A stretch of 64,000 nt of DNA from Bemisia tabaci (GCF_918797505.1 NC_092793.1:72163660-72227659), one strand, 5' to 3'. Numbered from the stretch's first letter, positions 29,275 through 42,205 are shown. A program made the numbers and translations. The notes: generated from the letters alone by a model not told the origin.

Positions 29275-32200
29275 TGCGCTGCTCATCGAACGTTCAAACT
29301 TTTAATACATGTTTTGAAGCTCCTTCTCCTCTTCCACTCAAAACCATTATGAAAAATCGATTCTCGGTGAAGCAGTCTGTTTCGATAAATATCTACTATT
29401 TTGAATGCATTTTATATCGGACCAAACCCAGTGTAACGTGTTACTGTCTTGCGAGAAGCAACATACCGAGGCTGCCTTTCTTGGAATCGATTTTTTTAAA
29501 GGATTTATATATCAAGGGCTAAGGAACAATTACTGACAATTTTTGCGAAAATAAGTCAGCAGCTTTGCTGCACTTTACAGTATAAAATACGCAAGTTGAT
29601 GTTTTTAAGTTTTTCAAATTCCACATAGGAGCGCTGTAATGTTTGAAAATTATTGCAAACCTAACCTCAAAATTACAAAAATGGCGAAGTCTTTTTCTCA
29701 TCCTGCAAAATCGTCAGTTTGTGGATAGGCGGTATTGTTCAATAGCCGCATCGATATGGAGGAATACGGGTGTAAAATCAACAAATTGTATGGCTAAATT
29801 TGGCTGGCTGAGTTGTATAGAACATGGTAATTGATTGAGCTACAAGCCAAAATAATGGCCAATATTATTTTGGTTCTCGCTTTTTTCATCGATCACCATG
29901 TAAAAGCAATCTTCGCCATGATCCCGGTAAAAACGCTCCTTGCAAAATTGGGTTTCGAAATCAGCTGCATGGCAATATGAGATAAAAACCAAATCGTTTC
30001 CATGTGTCAAATTTCCCCCTCCTTGGAAAGCAAGATTTCCATGCCAAAGAGGGGCAAGCTTGACATGGATCTAATGGATCAAAATAAGAATTTTTCGTCT
30101 CAAAATCATTTTTTCTTCTCAATAACGCCGTCTTCATAATCGAAGCTCCCTGCGATTGAGAGGAACATTTCTCTCTGCAAGGAAATTCTTTCGCACCAGA
30201 TTCGTCAACATTCAGGATTTAATTTCAGCGATCGGTTGGGTCAAAATAAGATTTTTTTGTTCCACGAACATTATTTATTTTCCTTATCGTCTCCATAATC
30301 ACAGCTCCCAAAGATATAGAGGAAAATTTCTTTTTAGAAGGACATTATTACGCGCCATAATTTTTTCCGCTCGTATTGTTGTCAGTGGTTTATGTGACAA
30401 AGACGAATGTATTATGCAGTGTTACTGAAATTTAAACTGCCATTCTGATGTCGTGACCATGTATTGTGTGGAGTAAAGAGCTCGGGAGGGCGCGCGGTGA
30501 GAAAAGAGAGGTGGAAACAAAGACACAAAGAATAAGAATCGAACGTATTTGGAATCGTGTACTTAGTTTTATTGGCATGTTTTCAAACGTCTTAAATGAT
30601 CAGCCCGTTTGTTAGCCTCATCGATCCCAGGATCTCTCATTTACACAAACATCAACGAGATTGAAGTGTAGTAATGGCCAAGATTCCTCGCTTAAAAAGA
30701 CTTAGAACTTGAAGCTACACTCATTTAAGCGATGTTTGTAGAGTTTGAGATGGAATACAAAGAAATACGCAAGCTTTCATTGGTTGATGGTATGCTAGCG
30801 ATGGTACAAAGCAGATATATTTTTATTAGCTCATATTAATATCTTGATAATCTACCATTCCTTGAAACTACTCAGCATGTAAGTATCTCGGAGAAGGAGC
30901 TGTGTGTTCGTGCAGCAGCCCAGTATTTTGAAACGACTCCTGTGGCAAACTTTGAACTAATTTAACCTGTTTCTCGGGGTTCACACTCAAAAATTCATTA
31001 GCATGGAGGAGAAAGTAACTGATCGAAATTCAGTTCGTGCATGTGTTTATTAAGTTAGCTGGGTAGTCCGGTAGTAGAATGAAGTTTGAATGGCGCTATC
31101 TTGGGGACCTGCTCATTAGGTCGCTCATCTAGCCGGTTTTTAATTTCCAAGTAGATCAAGCTCCTGCCTCGCTTTCAAATACGTTTAACCCGTGTAAACA
31201 TGGCCGATCCGTAAGTTCTTTCTCCGTGTTGACCTAATTATGCTAATCTTCTGTAGCTACATCAAATATTTCGTTCAAAATTTGCCGAAGACGTGGACGT
31301 ATTTGACGTATTTGTAATACGTGGACTACGTGGAGTCATTAAAACATAGTAAAATACAACACATTAAAATGTAGCCACCCTTTTTGAAACTATGGGTCAG
31401 TAGACATGAGTCGATTCGTAAATTATAAAAATTCAGCAGAACGGAAACCTAATCACGTAAAATTAAATTCGAGAAAGAGAGATTTGCAGTTATTTTTTCT
31501 CCATAAAAATCAGTCATAAAAATAACGTTTATCCCCTATTTAATTTTTCAAAATATTTCCGCGTTAAAGCTGATTTGTGTGAAATAATAATATTCCGACG
31601 ATGAAGTGATTTTTACATGATCCGAACCTGCTATTGTCTGCTGTTATTATGCGTGGTTCTTTTATTACATAATCTTTTAAAATGCATCCCGCAGTTTAAA
31701 GAAATCTTTCATCCAGTTACTTAAGTGTCACAGCGCAGCACGAGTTAATTATGCAAGAGAACAGAATGGCCCTATAGGGATCTTTGATAAACGCATGGTG
31801 TACCCCGCGACCTCTTGTGGGAAACTGGTCTGGTTATCCTTACCCCGCAAGATCACTGTGTTAAAAATAAAGTAGACTCAAGATAGAATTAATCATACCT
31901 CTGGTAAACTTTGCCCCGCTTTTTTCAGTGCAATATTAATTTTATCAAGATTCTTTGCACACAAACTTATAAGTCGCACAATATCAGCGACATGCACAGC
32001 AGGAGTTTCCTTACTGCATATAGTGTCTCAATTGTAATAGTGGCAGCATCGACACCATCTTGCTGTCCCGATTACGACAGAGCTAGCTGGCATCAGTTAG
32101 CAAATTGCGTTACCGCTTCGACATAGGCGTCAGATCTGCGCCTGATTTCATCTAGTGAATCTCATTATCTCATTCATCATGCTTTTCTATCGGAAGAAAA

Positions 32201-32766
32201 AAGTGTATTAAACGTGGTCGAATACGGGCCTTTTACTAGATCAGGTTGGAATCAAAGTAACGCAAGGAATGATTCCTCGTCAAAATGTCACGCATTTTCA
32301 TTGGAGATGTCCGTAATCAACCGACAAATAAAAAATACGCGCTCGTTAGTCTATATTATAGAATCAGTCGGTAATGTGCCATACGATCGGGATTAGTTTA
32401 ACATCGCGGTTTGTTTGTTTTTTTCTCCTTCCTTCTTTCTTCAATTATAAGATTCTGCGCGTTCAGAACTTCTGAAACCATGTTTCGGCATTTTCACGTA
32501 ATGCATTTCATTTCGAAAGAATCGAGCGGACATGCCGGCCCTGAACTGTGCGAAGTCGCCGCGAGTCGTAAAATTATCCCACCGCAACATTTTCGCACGT
32601 TCAATATTTCTCGCTTTTTCGAAGGATAATAGGACGTCTTATCAGCGCGTCATCTGTACAATCCACGAGCGCGGCGCGCGGCGTGTCGCACGTCGGGTGT
32701 CCTCAATGCTGAGAATTAGCGCCGTCCTTAATTAGCGAGCCCTCGATGCGTGCCGCTTGCCACTGC
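29275..32766. other. Repeat-poor stretch
   Basis: About 3.5 kb with few of the dispersed families. A loose twofold repeat is visible at 30070-30360 (GTCAAAATAAGA, CGTC then TCATAATCGAAGCTCCC against TCCATAATCACAGCTCCC). No open frame exceeds about 130 codons and none has a known motif. Consistent with intron or intergenic sequence. Confidence 0.4.
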
Positions 32767-32767
32767 A

Positions 32768-33019
32768 CCGCCGCGCTAAGGAAGAACGCCGTATGAGCCT
32801 CCAGACGTTGCCAAGTTTCTTCCGATAAATACCGAATTTACCGGGAAAATTGCGAATATTGCTTTTCAAAATTTCCAGACAGTTTTTCACGCAATTTAAT
32901 CTAAAATATCCGAAAATTGCAAGGCAAAAATGCATGAATGTTGTCAAAAATGCATGTTTTATCGAGGGAAATTTGGCAACTCTCGAATGTTCATACGGCG
33001 TTTCTCCTTTACACGCCAG
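32768..33019. mobile_element. MITE family A copy 8, TGCA duplication
   Basis: A 252-bp element with left end CCGCCGCGCTAAGGAAGAAC and right end CTTTACACGCCAG. TGCA stands on both sides (32764-32767 and 33020-33023). Confidence 0.85.
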
Positions 33020-33023
33020 TGCA

Positions 33024-34067
33024 GGTCGCAATATGCCGCGTCGAAAGGAAAATTACTCCTGCGGGAACTGGGACTCGACCCTCCACCACCGTCGCGTCGC
33101 CACGGTGTCTCCTTTCATCGTAAATCGAAGGTGATCGAAAAAAATTTCGCCAGAGATCACGGAACAAGTCGCGCGTAATGCGTGCAGAAGGTGATCAGAA
33201 ATGTTCCTGGCTGTATACTTGAATGGTTTCACAGAAATGAAGTGGCGCATCAGACGTCGATATGCCTGTGTTGAGCATTTGTTTGGTGGACGTAATCATA
33301 TTAGGGTAGCATGAAACGAGAGGAACAGGACACTGTTGCTCGAAATATTTTATGAACTTTCATGCGGTTGTGAAGTTAATGAAAAGTGTGAAGCATATGA
33401 ATGCTATTTTTTTCAATCGCCAGATTTCATATAATAACACGTGGAAGCTTTTATAGAATAACAATTAGATATTTGGTTTTTGTTAGACTCATACATGGGT
33501 CTGAATAAGTAATTGCACATTAAAAAAAATAATGGGTTGTGCTTCTATGATTAATATTTGCCAAATTATCTGTAGATTAGATTAGTTTATGTATTTTCTT
33601 CGTTTATTTATATACTTTGATGCTTATGCATATGCACTTGTGCAGTTTTTTTTAAAAAAAACTGATGATATCTATCTGGTATATGATTCATCGCTGATAC
33701 GAATCAACGGCTCGAAACGCCACGCTTATTGGAACGCACAAAGCGTTTGCTTCGATTTTCAGTTTTTCTTTTCCCATTTCAAGTGAAATATGAGATACAT
33801 ATGACTATAATTTTGTCTCTCAAGTATTCCAACTATGTTAGCAGAATTTTAATCTTTGTTTAACATCAAACCAATAAACCGCAATCATTTGAGATTTTAA
33901 AAATACTCCACGTGAGATTCAACGTTTTCAATTTGCATTCGGTTCTGCAACTTCAGTGCATCAACTTCATTTTGTTATCGTGCCAAATTCGCGTCGTGCT
34001 TCGAAGTCTTCCTCAAAGGAGGAAAATAAATTTTCTCGTAGGCGATCCACGTAAGTGTATCTAACCA
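33024..34067. other. Repeat-poor stretch
   Basis: About 1 kb, AT-rich from 33290, without shared repeats, RNA genes or a credible coding frame. Confidence 0.4.
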
Positions 34068-34345
34068 TCTGCGGGCCGATCATTGAAATTGATAGACAAA
34101 GCGATAGACAAAGAAGACATAGGGAGTATAGAGCGATCCTATTGGTTGACATGGTTGGTTCTTATAGACTAAGGAAGAAAATGATGGACTAACTGTCGGG
34201 TCTTTGGTGGGTTGCCGTTAGTTAGTCCATTACCTACCTCCTATGTCCATCGCCACCACCTGCTTCCACCAATAGGATCCCTCCAAATCCTTTTTGTCGT
34301 CTTTGTCTATAGCTTTGTCTATCAGTTTTAATAATCGGCCCGCTG
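34068..34345 (+). mobile_element. MITE family F copy 3
   Basis: A 278-bp inverted-repeat element. Left end CTGCGGGCCGATCATTGAAA, right end ATAATCGGCCCGCTG, with TTGATAGACAAAGCGATAGA and its mate inside, CCTATTGGTTGACATGG facing CACCAATAGGATC. A good full-length copy. Confidence 0.8.
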
Positions 34346-34418
34346 AAGAACTAAAGAAGGCAGCGGGCGTTTTTTCCGGACCGGGAGTGCGCATCACATC
34401 GGTTGCAGTGGAGCCGGG

Positions 34419-34730
34419 TAGAGTCCCTTTATACTGAGAGTCAAGACAATTCGGCTCATGAATGTCACAAACGGAAATAAAGATTACAGAAATTGAACGT
34501 TTTTCGTAATCTTTGATCGGCCCATTCTCAAATGCCTTTCTCCGTTCCTCCTCTCATTCCGTTTGTTCCTTGCCGAACCCGTAATTCCTTGGTCCATTCC
34601 AGATTATAATCTTTGCAATTGGTGAAAATGTAATCTTTATTCCCGTTTGTGACACTGTGGAGGCCTAAAATACGGGAACCAATCAGAAATGGATTCAAAT
34701 TGTCTTGACTCTCAGTATAAAGGGACTCTA
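34419..34730. mobile_element. hAT-like MITE family K, perfect 8-bp duplication
   Basis: A 312-bp element with inverted ends TAGAGTCCCTTTATACTGAG and its complement. Identical GAGCCGGG on both sides (34411-34418 and 34731-34738) is an intact 8-bp duplication. Inner blocks TCACAAACGG and AATCTTT recur inverted. It matches the outer parts of the longer copy at 16571-18008. Confidence 0.9.
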
Positions 34731-34738
34731 GAGCCGGG

Positions 34739-35029
34739 CATTCACTGCAGCGTTTTACAGGTGGTAATCGAGTGACGTAATAATATGCAGTCATGGAAAC
34801 GATCCCGCAGCGAGCGTGAAGCGACGACGCGGGTTCACCCGAGAAGGTTACCGTGCAATTATCCCTCTTTTAATGATACACATTTGCCGCAAAATAAACC
34901 AAATACAGACGTTCAGCCCGGCTAAATCTCTTCGAAATGTCGAGTCGCGGCAGTTCATTTGAATTGCTAATCGGAATTGCCGCTCTGCCAGACAAAATGA
35001 CGACTTTTTCTCTCGTCTTCCACGCGAAT
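34739..35029. other. Unassigned stretch
   Basis: No feature supported. Confidence 0.4.
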
Positions 35030-35280
35030 ATGCCGTGCTAAGGGAGAACGCCGTATGAGCCTTCCGGCGTTGCCAAATCTCCTTCGACAAATCACACATT
35101 TTTGGAAAATCTGTAAATATTTTTCTTTCATTTTTTAGAGTATTTTGTTCGTAATTTCAGCTAAAGTGCCCGAAAATTCCATGTAAAAATAATCATATAG
35201 ATCTTCAAAAATGAATATTTTCTGAGAGGAAATTTGGCAACATTCGAATTCTCATACGGCGTTTTTCCTTAGCACGGCAG
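35030..35280. mobile_element. MITE family A copy 9
   Basis: A 251-bp element, left ATGCCGTGCTAAGGGAGAAC and right CCTTAGCACGGCAG. Flanks GAAT and AATA overlap: if the ends are taken as TGCCG and CGGCA the duplication reads GAATA (5 bp). One base change in the end makes this copy ambiguous. Confidence 0.8.
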
Positions 35281-35387
35281 AATACGTCGGCGGTTCCGAG
35301 TTGCTCGCATCTGTTGGGATGTGCTTTCATTAGTTCTGTCCATCTACGGAAAAAGGCACATTAGAATAGAAAGGCGTTTTTCTGACA

Positions 35388-35611
35388 AAAGAACGTAACT
35401 CCGTTGTAATTTTCGTGAATTTCCGCCCGTAAATTGTACTTTAGCCAGGAAATTGTCGGGCATTTCTAACTTAAAATTCCACTGATCAAACTTCTGCTCT
35501 TACGTAGGAATCGGCAAAATTTTGGACCGAAACTCCCCATTTATGTTTCGTAAAATATGGAACTGTTGAAGTTAATTTTGCAATCTTGGAATGGAATTTC
35601 GTTCCCTAAAG
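35388..35611. mobile_element. MITE family Y copy 3
   Basis: Left AAAAGAACGTAACTCC, right TTGGAATGGAATTTCGTTCC, with AAATTGTACTTTAGCCAGGA as in copy 2. Length about 224 bp. Confidence 0.7.
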
Positions 35612-35842
35612 TGTGGAAACAGGAAAACAAGTCATCTCAGTTGCAAACATCTATAGTTTGCTTTTTTTTCACAGAAAACTTTGTTCAGTACGTTGAAGAA
35701 TATATTTAAAGCTGTTTAGTCCTGTTTTGTGTCAATCTCAGGTTGCGATTTCTCCTGATTATCTTTTTCTTATTTTGCGTATCGTCCGAATGTTCAGAAA
35801 TTCGGTAGAATCTAAGATGCTGCGATGAATCGCATTTATAAA

Positions 35843-36090
35843 TGGACCGCGTTTAGCAGAAAGAAACCAAGCCACATCAGATGTTGCCAAATTTAACTGG
35901 GCTATTTAATTTTTTACTAGAGAAAGTCGTGCGGATTTCTTTGAAAATTATAGGGAATTAGCTTTACATGCAGAAAATTCTCTGAAATTTGCACAAAAAT
36001 CCGCACAACCGTCTTCCTGTAAAACATTTAACTGCCCAATTTTTGGCAATAGCTAATGTGGCTTAATTCCTTTCCGCGTAACGCGGTCCA
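35843..36090. mobile_element. MITE family P copy 2
   Basis: A 248-bp element with ends TGGACCGCGTTTAGCAGAAA and CGTAACGCGGTCCA. GTCGTGCGGATTTCT faces AAATCCGCACAACC. Better preserved than the copy at 1990-2231. Confidence 0.8.
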
Positions 36091-36741
36091 AATATAACTT
36101 TTACGTCCTCCAATCTATTGCGATAGGGTAATTTTCTCGTTGTCGAATTTTAAGTCGGGTCCGAAGTCATACTTGACTGACCAAAAGGCAACAATTAACT
36201 CCTCTCTTTCTCTCCAAAATTACCCCTTTCCATCAAAGTTCGGTTCAGGCACATCACAGCGGCTCCCACGGACATACTCGTGCGTGTTTTATGAGACTTG
36301 CGAGCAGGTCTTAATTGTGAGCAATCTTTCCAAAGGAACAGGTTTGAAGCAACAGAGCGTTCTTGAAAAGGACTCATCTCATTATGTACCCGCGGGTTCT
36401 AGAAGTTCAAGTCCATATAAGCTCGCTTGGGATAGATGCTGAGGTCTAATGGCCCGGCTGATAGACAAATGTCGAGTGGACATTTCTCACCCGAAATCAC
36501 GTAAGATTACTTAACTTCGCGACCGAAACCGTTTTACCGAGTGAAAGTGAATCGCAACTGCGCCTACATTCCTTGAGCTCTCGTTCCTCTGTTCGTCTCA
36601 TTGTTTCCGAGTTCGTGCCGGAGATATATTATATTGTAGCCCGTTTCCTGCACAAACAGAAACACAAGCGCGACGTTGTGACAAAACCCTCCCGGGGGAC
36701 AGTGATTGAGCGGAAATGTCGGAGTCGTCCCCGAGCCCAGA
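36091..36741. other. Unassigned stretch
   Basis: Frames of 100 codons (36140-36442) and 60 codons oppose each other and show no motif. No repeat is shared. Confidence 0.4.
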
Positions 36742-36994
36742 CTGTCGTGCTAAGGAAGAACGCCGTATGAACATTTGAGAGTTGCCAAATTTACCAGGAT
36801 AAAGCATGTATTTCTTAGGAAAGTGATGTATATTTTTCTTCAAAATTCGAAGGTATTTTAGATCAAATTGCGAACAAAATTGTCCGAAAGTTTTGAAGAA
36901 AAATATTCGAAATATTCCCGGTAAATTCGAATTTTATTGAAGGAAATGTGGCAACGTCTGAAGGCTCATACGACGTTTTTCCTTAGCACGGCAG
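36742..36994. mobile_element. MITE family A copy 10
   Basis: A 253-bp element, left CTGTCGTGCTAAGGAAGAAC and right TCCTTAGCACGGCAG. Flanks CAGA and CAGG agree at 3 of 4 bases. Confidence 0.8.
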
Positions 36995-38652
36995 CAGGAC
37001 CCGAGGTACGATTGACGAGTCTCGCTTGTTCCCTCCGGACAAGACTTCTTTTTCTCGGCATTATATCGCATTGGTCCTTGTCTTAAGGGACTTATCGCAA
37101 AGATAAGGGAAAGCTCCAAGTTGTGTATTTTACCTTACCAGAGGAGGTATAAAGGTTGTATTCATATTCGTTCCTTAAACTGCTCATTTCCGTAGAGGAC
37201 CCCATGTGCCTTTCAATGTAATAAATTAAGGGAGATATAAGGAAGCATCTTACAAAGGACAATTTTTGCCAACCTCGAGGAAAATTCAGCAGTATAACTC
37301 TGGAAATGGTTCCTTGGAAAACATAACAATGAATACTTGCTACTGCAAAAAGTACAAAATACGGAAGAAAAAATGTTATGATTTTGAAAAAATTCAAGTT
37401 AGGTGCGAACCTACCTTATTTATGTACTTTTGGTGACGGTGAATCATTGTAATCCCATTTGAGTACCATCTAAATTTTCGTTTATACTCCTATTTTCAAA
37501 ATTATCTGTAAAGACGTTAATAGCCTGAGTCGCTGAATGTCTTAAAATTATAATAACTAACTAACTAACTATTTCTGAAGTCAACCTACTGAGGTTGCAA
37601 AAATGTTCCATTTTATGATTCCACGTAACGTAGTTTTTTCATCCCATGTTAATACATGGCAAGTACGGCTAATTTTTTCACCTTTGAGTAGTGAACCAAT
37701 CATGAATGTCTCGGAGATGTACCAGTTTTCAACTGCACGGTTGCGTGACACTATTGCGACCCATTCAATATCGTGACCGCAGAATCTGAGTTTACTATGT
37801 TATTTCTGGGTATTATGTATGTGTTTACTACCGGAAATTTTCAACCGAGTTTAATGAACTATTTTAGCAGCGGAGAACATAAAGTTTTGGTGTCTAGCCA
37901 CTAAAGCGTAAAACAATTAAGCTAGTGGTGTCATAAAAATCTACGGAGCGTCAGGAAATGACATAACCACCGGTTCACGTACACTTGTAAACGTGCCATT
38001 TTTCATCTTTTCTCCTCCTTTTCATCAGGTTATTTTTTATCCACTTGCGCATTCAAGAAGATAGACTGTCTTAAAAGGAGCTGAGTATGAGGAAGATCTG
38101 TTTTTGATCCAGTGTGAGAACCAGAAAGGCTCAGTTTTATTGAAACGTTTCAAAGTTTACCTGAAAGCCGATTTTTTTTAATCATTAACCGGTGCATTCT
38201 GCAATTATTTTGCAAAATGTCCGTCAAATCACTAAGGAAATTCATAAAAAATTTCATAAGGAAATTTGCAACTGTTTCTGATTGAACGCAGGGATCGTCA
38301 AATGAAACTTAGAAATCTTGAAATGATTTTCTTTTTTTGAAAAAATATCAGGGTGCCAACCCCCTCCCTGAATTGGTTAAATGTTTCAGTTTTTCCAAGC
38401 ATCGATGGCAGCAAAACTTGCTTTACCTATGATAGCGTCAACAAAAAGTAGCGTTTTCTAATAGATTTCCTCGAGAATCTTTCGCTCAGAAATTTAGAAG
38501 CTTTCAAGTAAATAGCCTTCATTTTAAATGAAAAAAGCTTGAAAATAAAAGGATCAATTATTTATTCAAATGAACGGACATTAAAGTCTTTAAGTACCAT
38601 CACCTAATTCATATTGATGCATCTACAGGATTTTTTTAACCCACTGATTTGT

Positions 38653-38677
38653 GTCTTTTTTTTTGTTCCAGGTAAGG
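38653..38677 (+). promoter_or_regulatory. Candidate recursive splice site (ratchet point)
   Basis: A polypyrimidine tract followed by CCAG|GTAAGG, with the AG ending at 38671. A 3' splice site fused to a 5' splice site with no exon between is the form of ratchet points used to remove long introns stepwise in flies. Only sequence form supports it here, and a 10-bp match of this kind can arise by chance. Confidence 0.25.
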
Positions 38678-39325
38678 AAACAGCTCGCCTTTCTTGTGGT
38701 ATCCTAGCGCATCATCTGTTTGGTAATGTTGTTCTTTGACTGCTTTTGTTTTCAGGACTCGGTTTGCGGTTAATTACACGGTTTTTTAAAGAGTAGGGAA
38801 AACTCGCAGAGAAACAGAAAGCATGCAAGAAGAAAGCACAGAAACGATTTCTCCTCCAAATTTAAATCTCAGTCTCGTTTGGACTGTCTACCGTGCAAAG
38901 TCGATTCAATCGAATTGATCGGCAGCTGGAACTAGAGCATGACTCATTTTCTTCTTTTCTTTTGTATTCCCTCCGCCTTCTATATCATTTGTCCCTCATC
39001 ACGCTGTTTTCTCTTCTACCACTGTATATATACATGATTTGTCATCGTTTTGTGCACTTCATTCAAGTGCACTTTGACATTGGTACAAGGACTGCAAGGT
39101 GCATCACTGAGGACCTTTCGCGGTACACTTTGAGAACCTTTCGCGGTACAGTTTGGTGGCTGATGGTACATACAGCAATTATTGAGTGAAACACTGTTTC
39201 TACCTCGCTCAACAATCACTGCAATTCTGTAACCACCCGAGATTTATCTTATTTATTAGAGCGCGACAATATATTACAAAATTAAACCCGTATAAGATTT
39301 TTTCTTTCTTTCTTTTTTTCAAGGG

Positions 39326-39348
39326 GAGGGGGGGGGGGGGGGGGGGGC
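39326..39348. repeat. Poly-G run
   Basis: GGGGA followed by about 18 G residues, preceded by T-rich sequence with TTTC units. Confidence 0.85.
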
Positions 39349-40501
39349 TAGATAGTTTAATCTGATCGTCAAAAACGTTTCTTCTCTCCTCTGCAATTAT
39401 TGATCTTTCTTGTTAATGAATGAAAAAAAAACCTATCATAAGCCTTACTGAGGGGACAGTGGTTTTGGAAGTGTCATGCAGTAGTAGTAATAGTAGCTCA
39501 GTATCAGTAATATTCGGTTATTTACTCTCTGCAAAAATGAATAAATTGGGCGAACGTCCGTTTCATTGTGGAAACTGAGTAGATTTCGCTCATTGACAGC
39601 CAACACGAATTCCTAAGCTCGGCAATGCTACTGGTACCGCTCACCAGGTGTGCCTTCAATTCATCGATTATGCAACACGGGCTCCTTCGTGACGAAATAG
39701 TGGTATCAAGGCGCTGAAGTATCATTTAATCGACCAGCAGCTGTCCATGGGTTCCCGGTTCCCTTCTCGATTTACGCGAGCACGTCAAACTTAACATGAC
39801 AGTTTCCGGATCTTTTTGATCAATTCTGATTGCTGTATTGTCGAACTAATAACGCGAAATGTTTTCATCATTGTATGTTGCCGTCTCTATCGGTAATAAA
39901 ACTAATGAAAGGCTTTCACCCACCGACTAATTTCGTTTATAATGTTTTAGTTAAGAGAATGAATGCACTAAAATCACGATGTAAACCACATCGACGGTAG
40001 AACTACCCGTCAAAGTTTCTCGGTTTGCGATGTTGCAGACTTCTTTTCATACTTTATTTTTTAATGGAAAACTATTCAACGTCAATTCGTGAAAACTTAC
40101 AAGATCTTTTTCCCTGTGCGAAGAAAACCTTGTGAAAAATTTAAGGTATGATTTTGGTTCGTTTTCCTTTAAAAATATGAAATGGAAGCGGAGATTTTTA
40201 AGTACCGCGAACCAGATACGTGGTCTGGTATTTTCACCAGCGATTTTGGAGCCTCCAAATGGAAGGAGCTACGTAAGGAACGACTATGAGTACGACCCTT
40301 TGTCACCCTGTTGTACCTACGGGGTGACATGAAACGTAAGAAAGTGATGAATGACCGGAAATTTCAATGAAATATTTCATGAAATTTCACGAGGTTGTGA
40401 AATACTTCATATTTTTCAGGGGCTAGAGTATGCAACCCGCACTGAAAAAATAGAGGCAAGTCACAATTTTTAATTTTTGTGAAACATGAAAAGGAACTGG
40501 T

Positions 40502-40814
40502 ACACGGAGAAAAAAACCTCGCGGGTGGGACCCGAAGTTGAGGTCATACGGATCTCTGGAGTTTTCGGATCACGTATCTAAAAACTTGAGGTCCAGCTGC
40601 CGATGTTCGGGTCTGACATCTGAAGCACTTCGATTTGTACCGGAGGGTTCGGGTCACACATCTGAAGTACTCCAGTACGTACCGAAGTTCCTCGATGTCT
40701 GACCCGAACTTCGGCAGCTCAAATCAAGTTTTCGGATGTGTGCTCAGAAAACTTCAGAGATCCATATGACCTCAACTTCGGGCTCCATGCACGGAGTTTT
40801 TTTTTCTCCGTGTA
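40502..40814. mobile_element. MITE family H copy 1
   Basis: A 313-bp inverted-repeat element with ends ACACGGAGAAAAAAAC and TTTTTTTCTCCGTGT. The arms of about 120 bp share GAAGTTGAGGTCATACGGAT, TTTTCGGATCACG and GAAGTTCGGG. The centre repeats a GAAGTACT/GTACCGAAG phrase. Confidence 0.85.
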
Positions 40815-40883
40815 TTTTTCAATACCGTACATAAATTTCTGAAATTTCAAGATTTCTTTTCCCATGAAATCACACCACCCTGC

Positions 40884-41015
40884 TACCTTCTATACTTCTT
40901 TCTGTAACGTGAAAAATCGTGGATTTCGTCGCTCTCGGCGGGAATAAGTTACCTTCTATACCTCTTTCTGTAACGTGAAAAATCGTGGATTTCGTCGCTC
41001 TCGGCGGGAATAAGT
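40884..41015 (+). repeat. Perfect-looking 66-bp tandem duplication
   Basis: Two adjacent 66-bp units from TACCTTCTATAC to CGGGAATAAG, differing at a single C/T (ACTTC against ACCTC). This is a very recent duplication or an assembly effect. Confidence 0.85.
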
Positions 41016-41510
41016 GAGGTTTCTCGAAGTTGCCGGTGATTGGCAGGTTGGCGCACGCTCGGTCGTGGGTCCGGCTGGCAAGACGAAGCGTTTTCGTCGT
41101 CTAATTTTAGTGTAGCGAGCAGCGCGCACTGTGCTCCCCGTGGAAGTGCCGCACAGACCCGTGCCCTATCGCTCATTTCCTTTTTAGCACTTGCCCAGCC
41201 TGCGCCCAGCGCCCCCCCCCCCCTCCGCCGTCCGGCCCTGCAACCTTTCCAAATCCCGCCTCCCCCCACGGCCCGAATCCTTTTACTTATTGCCTATTTT
41301 TACCCGGATTCATTACTGATGGCTTTACGACCTTCCCGGCGAGGTGATAAACGAACGAAAGTGTTTGTTGGTCGCAGCGATCACGTCATTTGAAGTAATT
41401 GAACTGCGCCACGCGAAATCATGCCATGAGCGGTTCGGCTCGAACTCGGAGTCGCATGACAGTTCACCATCGCCGAGGTTCTTGCAGGGACCTTCTGGGT
41501 TCTTTTATTC
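41016..41510. other. Unassigned, GC-rich in part
   Basis: GC-rich at 41040-41280 with a C run at 41211-41222. Frames of 106-117 codons on both strands lie here without known motifs. Confidence 0.35.
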
Positions 41511-41718
41511 CAGCGGGCTGATTATTGAAATCGATAGACAAAGGTATAAACAAAGGAGACGATGGTAAAATGGAGCGATCCGATCGGTTGAAACGGGTCG
41601 TTGATATAGACAAAGGAAGGGGAAATGATGGACTAAGTGTAAGGTCTCTCGTGTATTGCCGTTAGTCTTTCTATTTCTCGCCTCTTTTGTTCATTGCAAC
41701 CACCCGCTTCTGCCAATA

Positions 41719-42205
41719 CTGCCGTGCTAAGAGGAAACGTCGTATAAGCCTTCAGACGTTGCCAGAATTCATCTGACAAATCACGAATTTTTTGGAAAAC
41801 TTTTGAGTATTTTTCTTCGAATTTTCTATAGAATTTTGTTCGTATTTTAATTTGAAGTGTCTGAAAATTACCATGAAACTTTTTCATAATTTTCCCTGAA
41901 AACAAGTATTTTCTGAGAGTCTGTAAACAACTGAGCACTGGAAAAAAACACATTGGATCTATAGTCCAGACTCTTGAAAACATTGACAAGAAAAAATACT
42001 CTTGATTCAATTAAATTTTTGCTTAAATCAAAAGAAAATCTGCTCAAATTAAGAAGCTTGGTTCTTGATTTAAGCAAAAATCCGATTGAATCAAGAGTAT
42101 TTTTTCTTGTCTATGTTTTTAAAAGTCTGGACTCTAGATCCAATGTGTTTTTTCTCCAGTGAGGGTCAAAGTCACAACATACGGCGTTTTTCCCTAGCAC
42201 GGCAG
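41719..42205. mobile_element. MITE family A copy 11, nested in F and carrying D
   Basis: Left CTGCCGTGCTAAG, right CCCTAGCACGGCAG, AATA on both sides (41715-41718 and 42206-42209). It is 487 bp long because a complete D palindrome lies at 41936-42161. Without D it would be about 260 bp, the normal size. Confidence 0.85.
41936..42161. mobile_element. Foldback MITE family D copy 5, nested in A
   Basis: A 226-bp palindrome from CACTGGAAAAAAACACATTG to CTCCAGTG, with AG on both sides. The innermost and youngest of three nested insertions. Confidence 0.85.

Larger units (their letters stand above)
36995..40500. other. Repeat-poor stretch with candidate ratchet site
   Basis: About 3.5 kb with few dispersed repeats. 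It contains a four-unit CTAA run near 37558, a G run at 39326-39348, and the splice-like signal at 38671 listed separately. A 67-codon minus frame (39522-39725) and a 98-codon plus frame (38893-39189) have no known motif. Confidence 0.4.
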
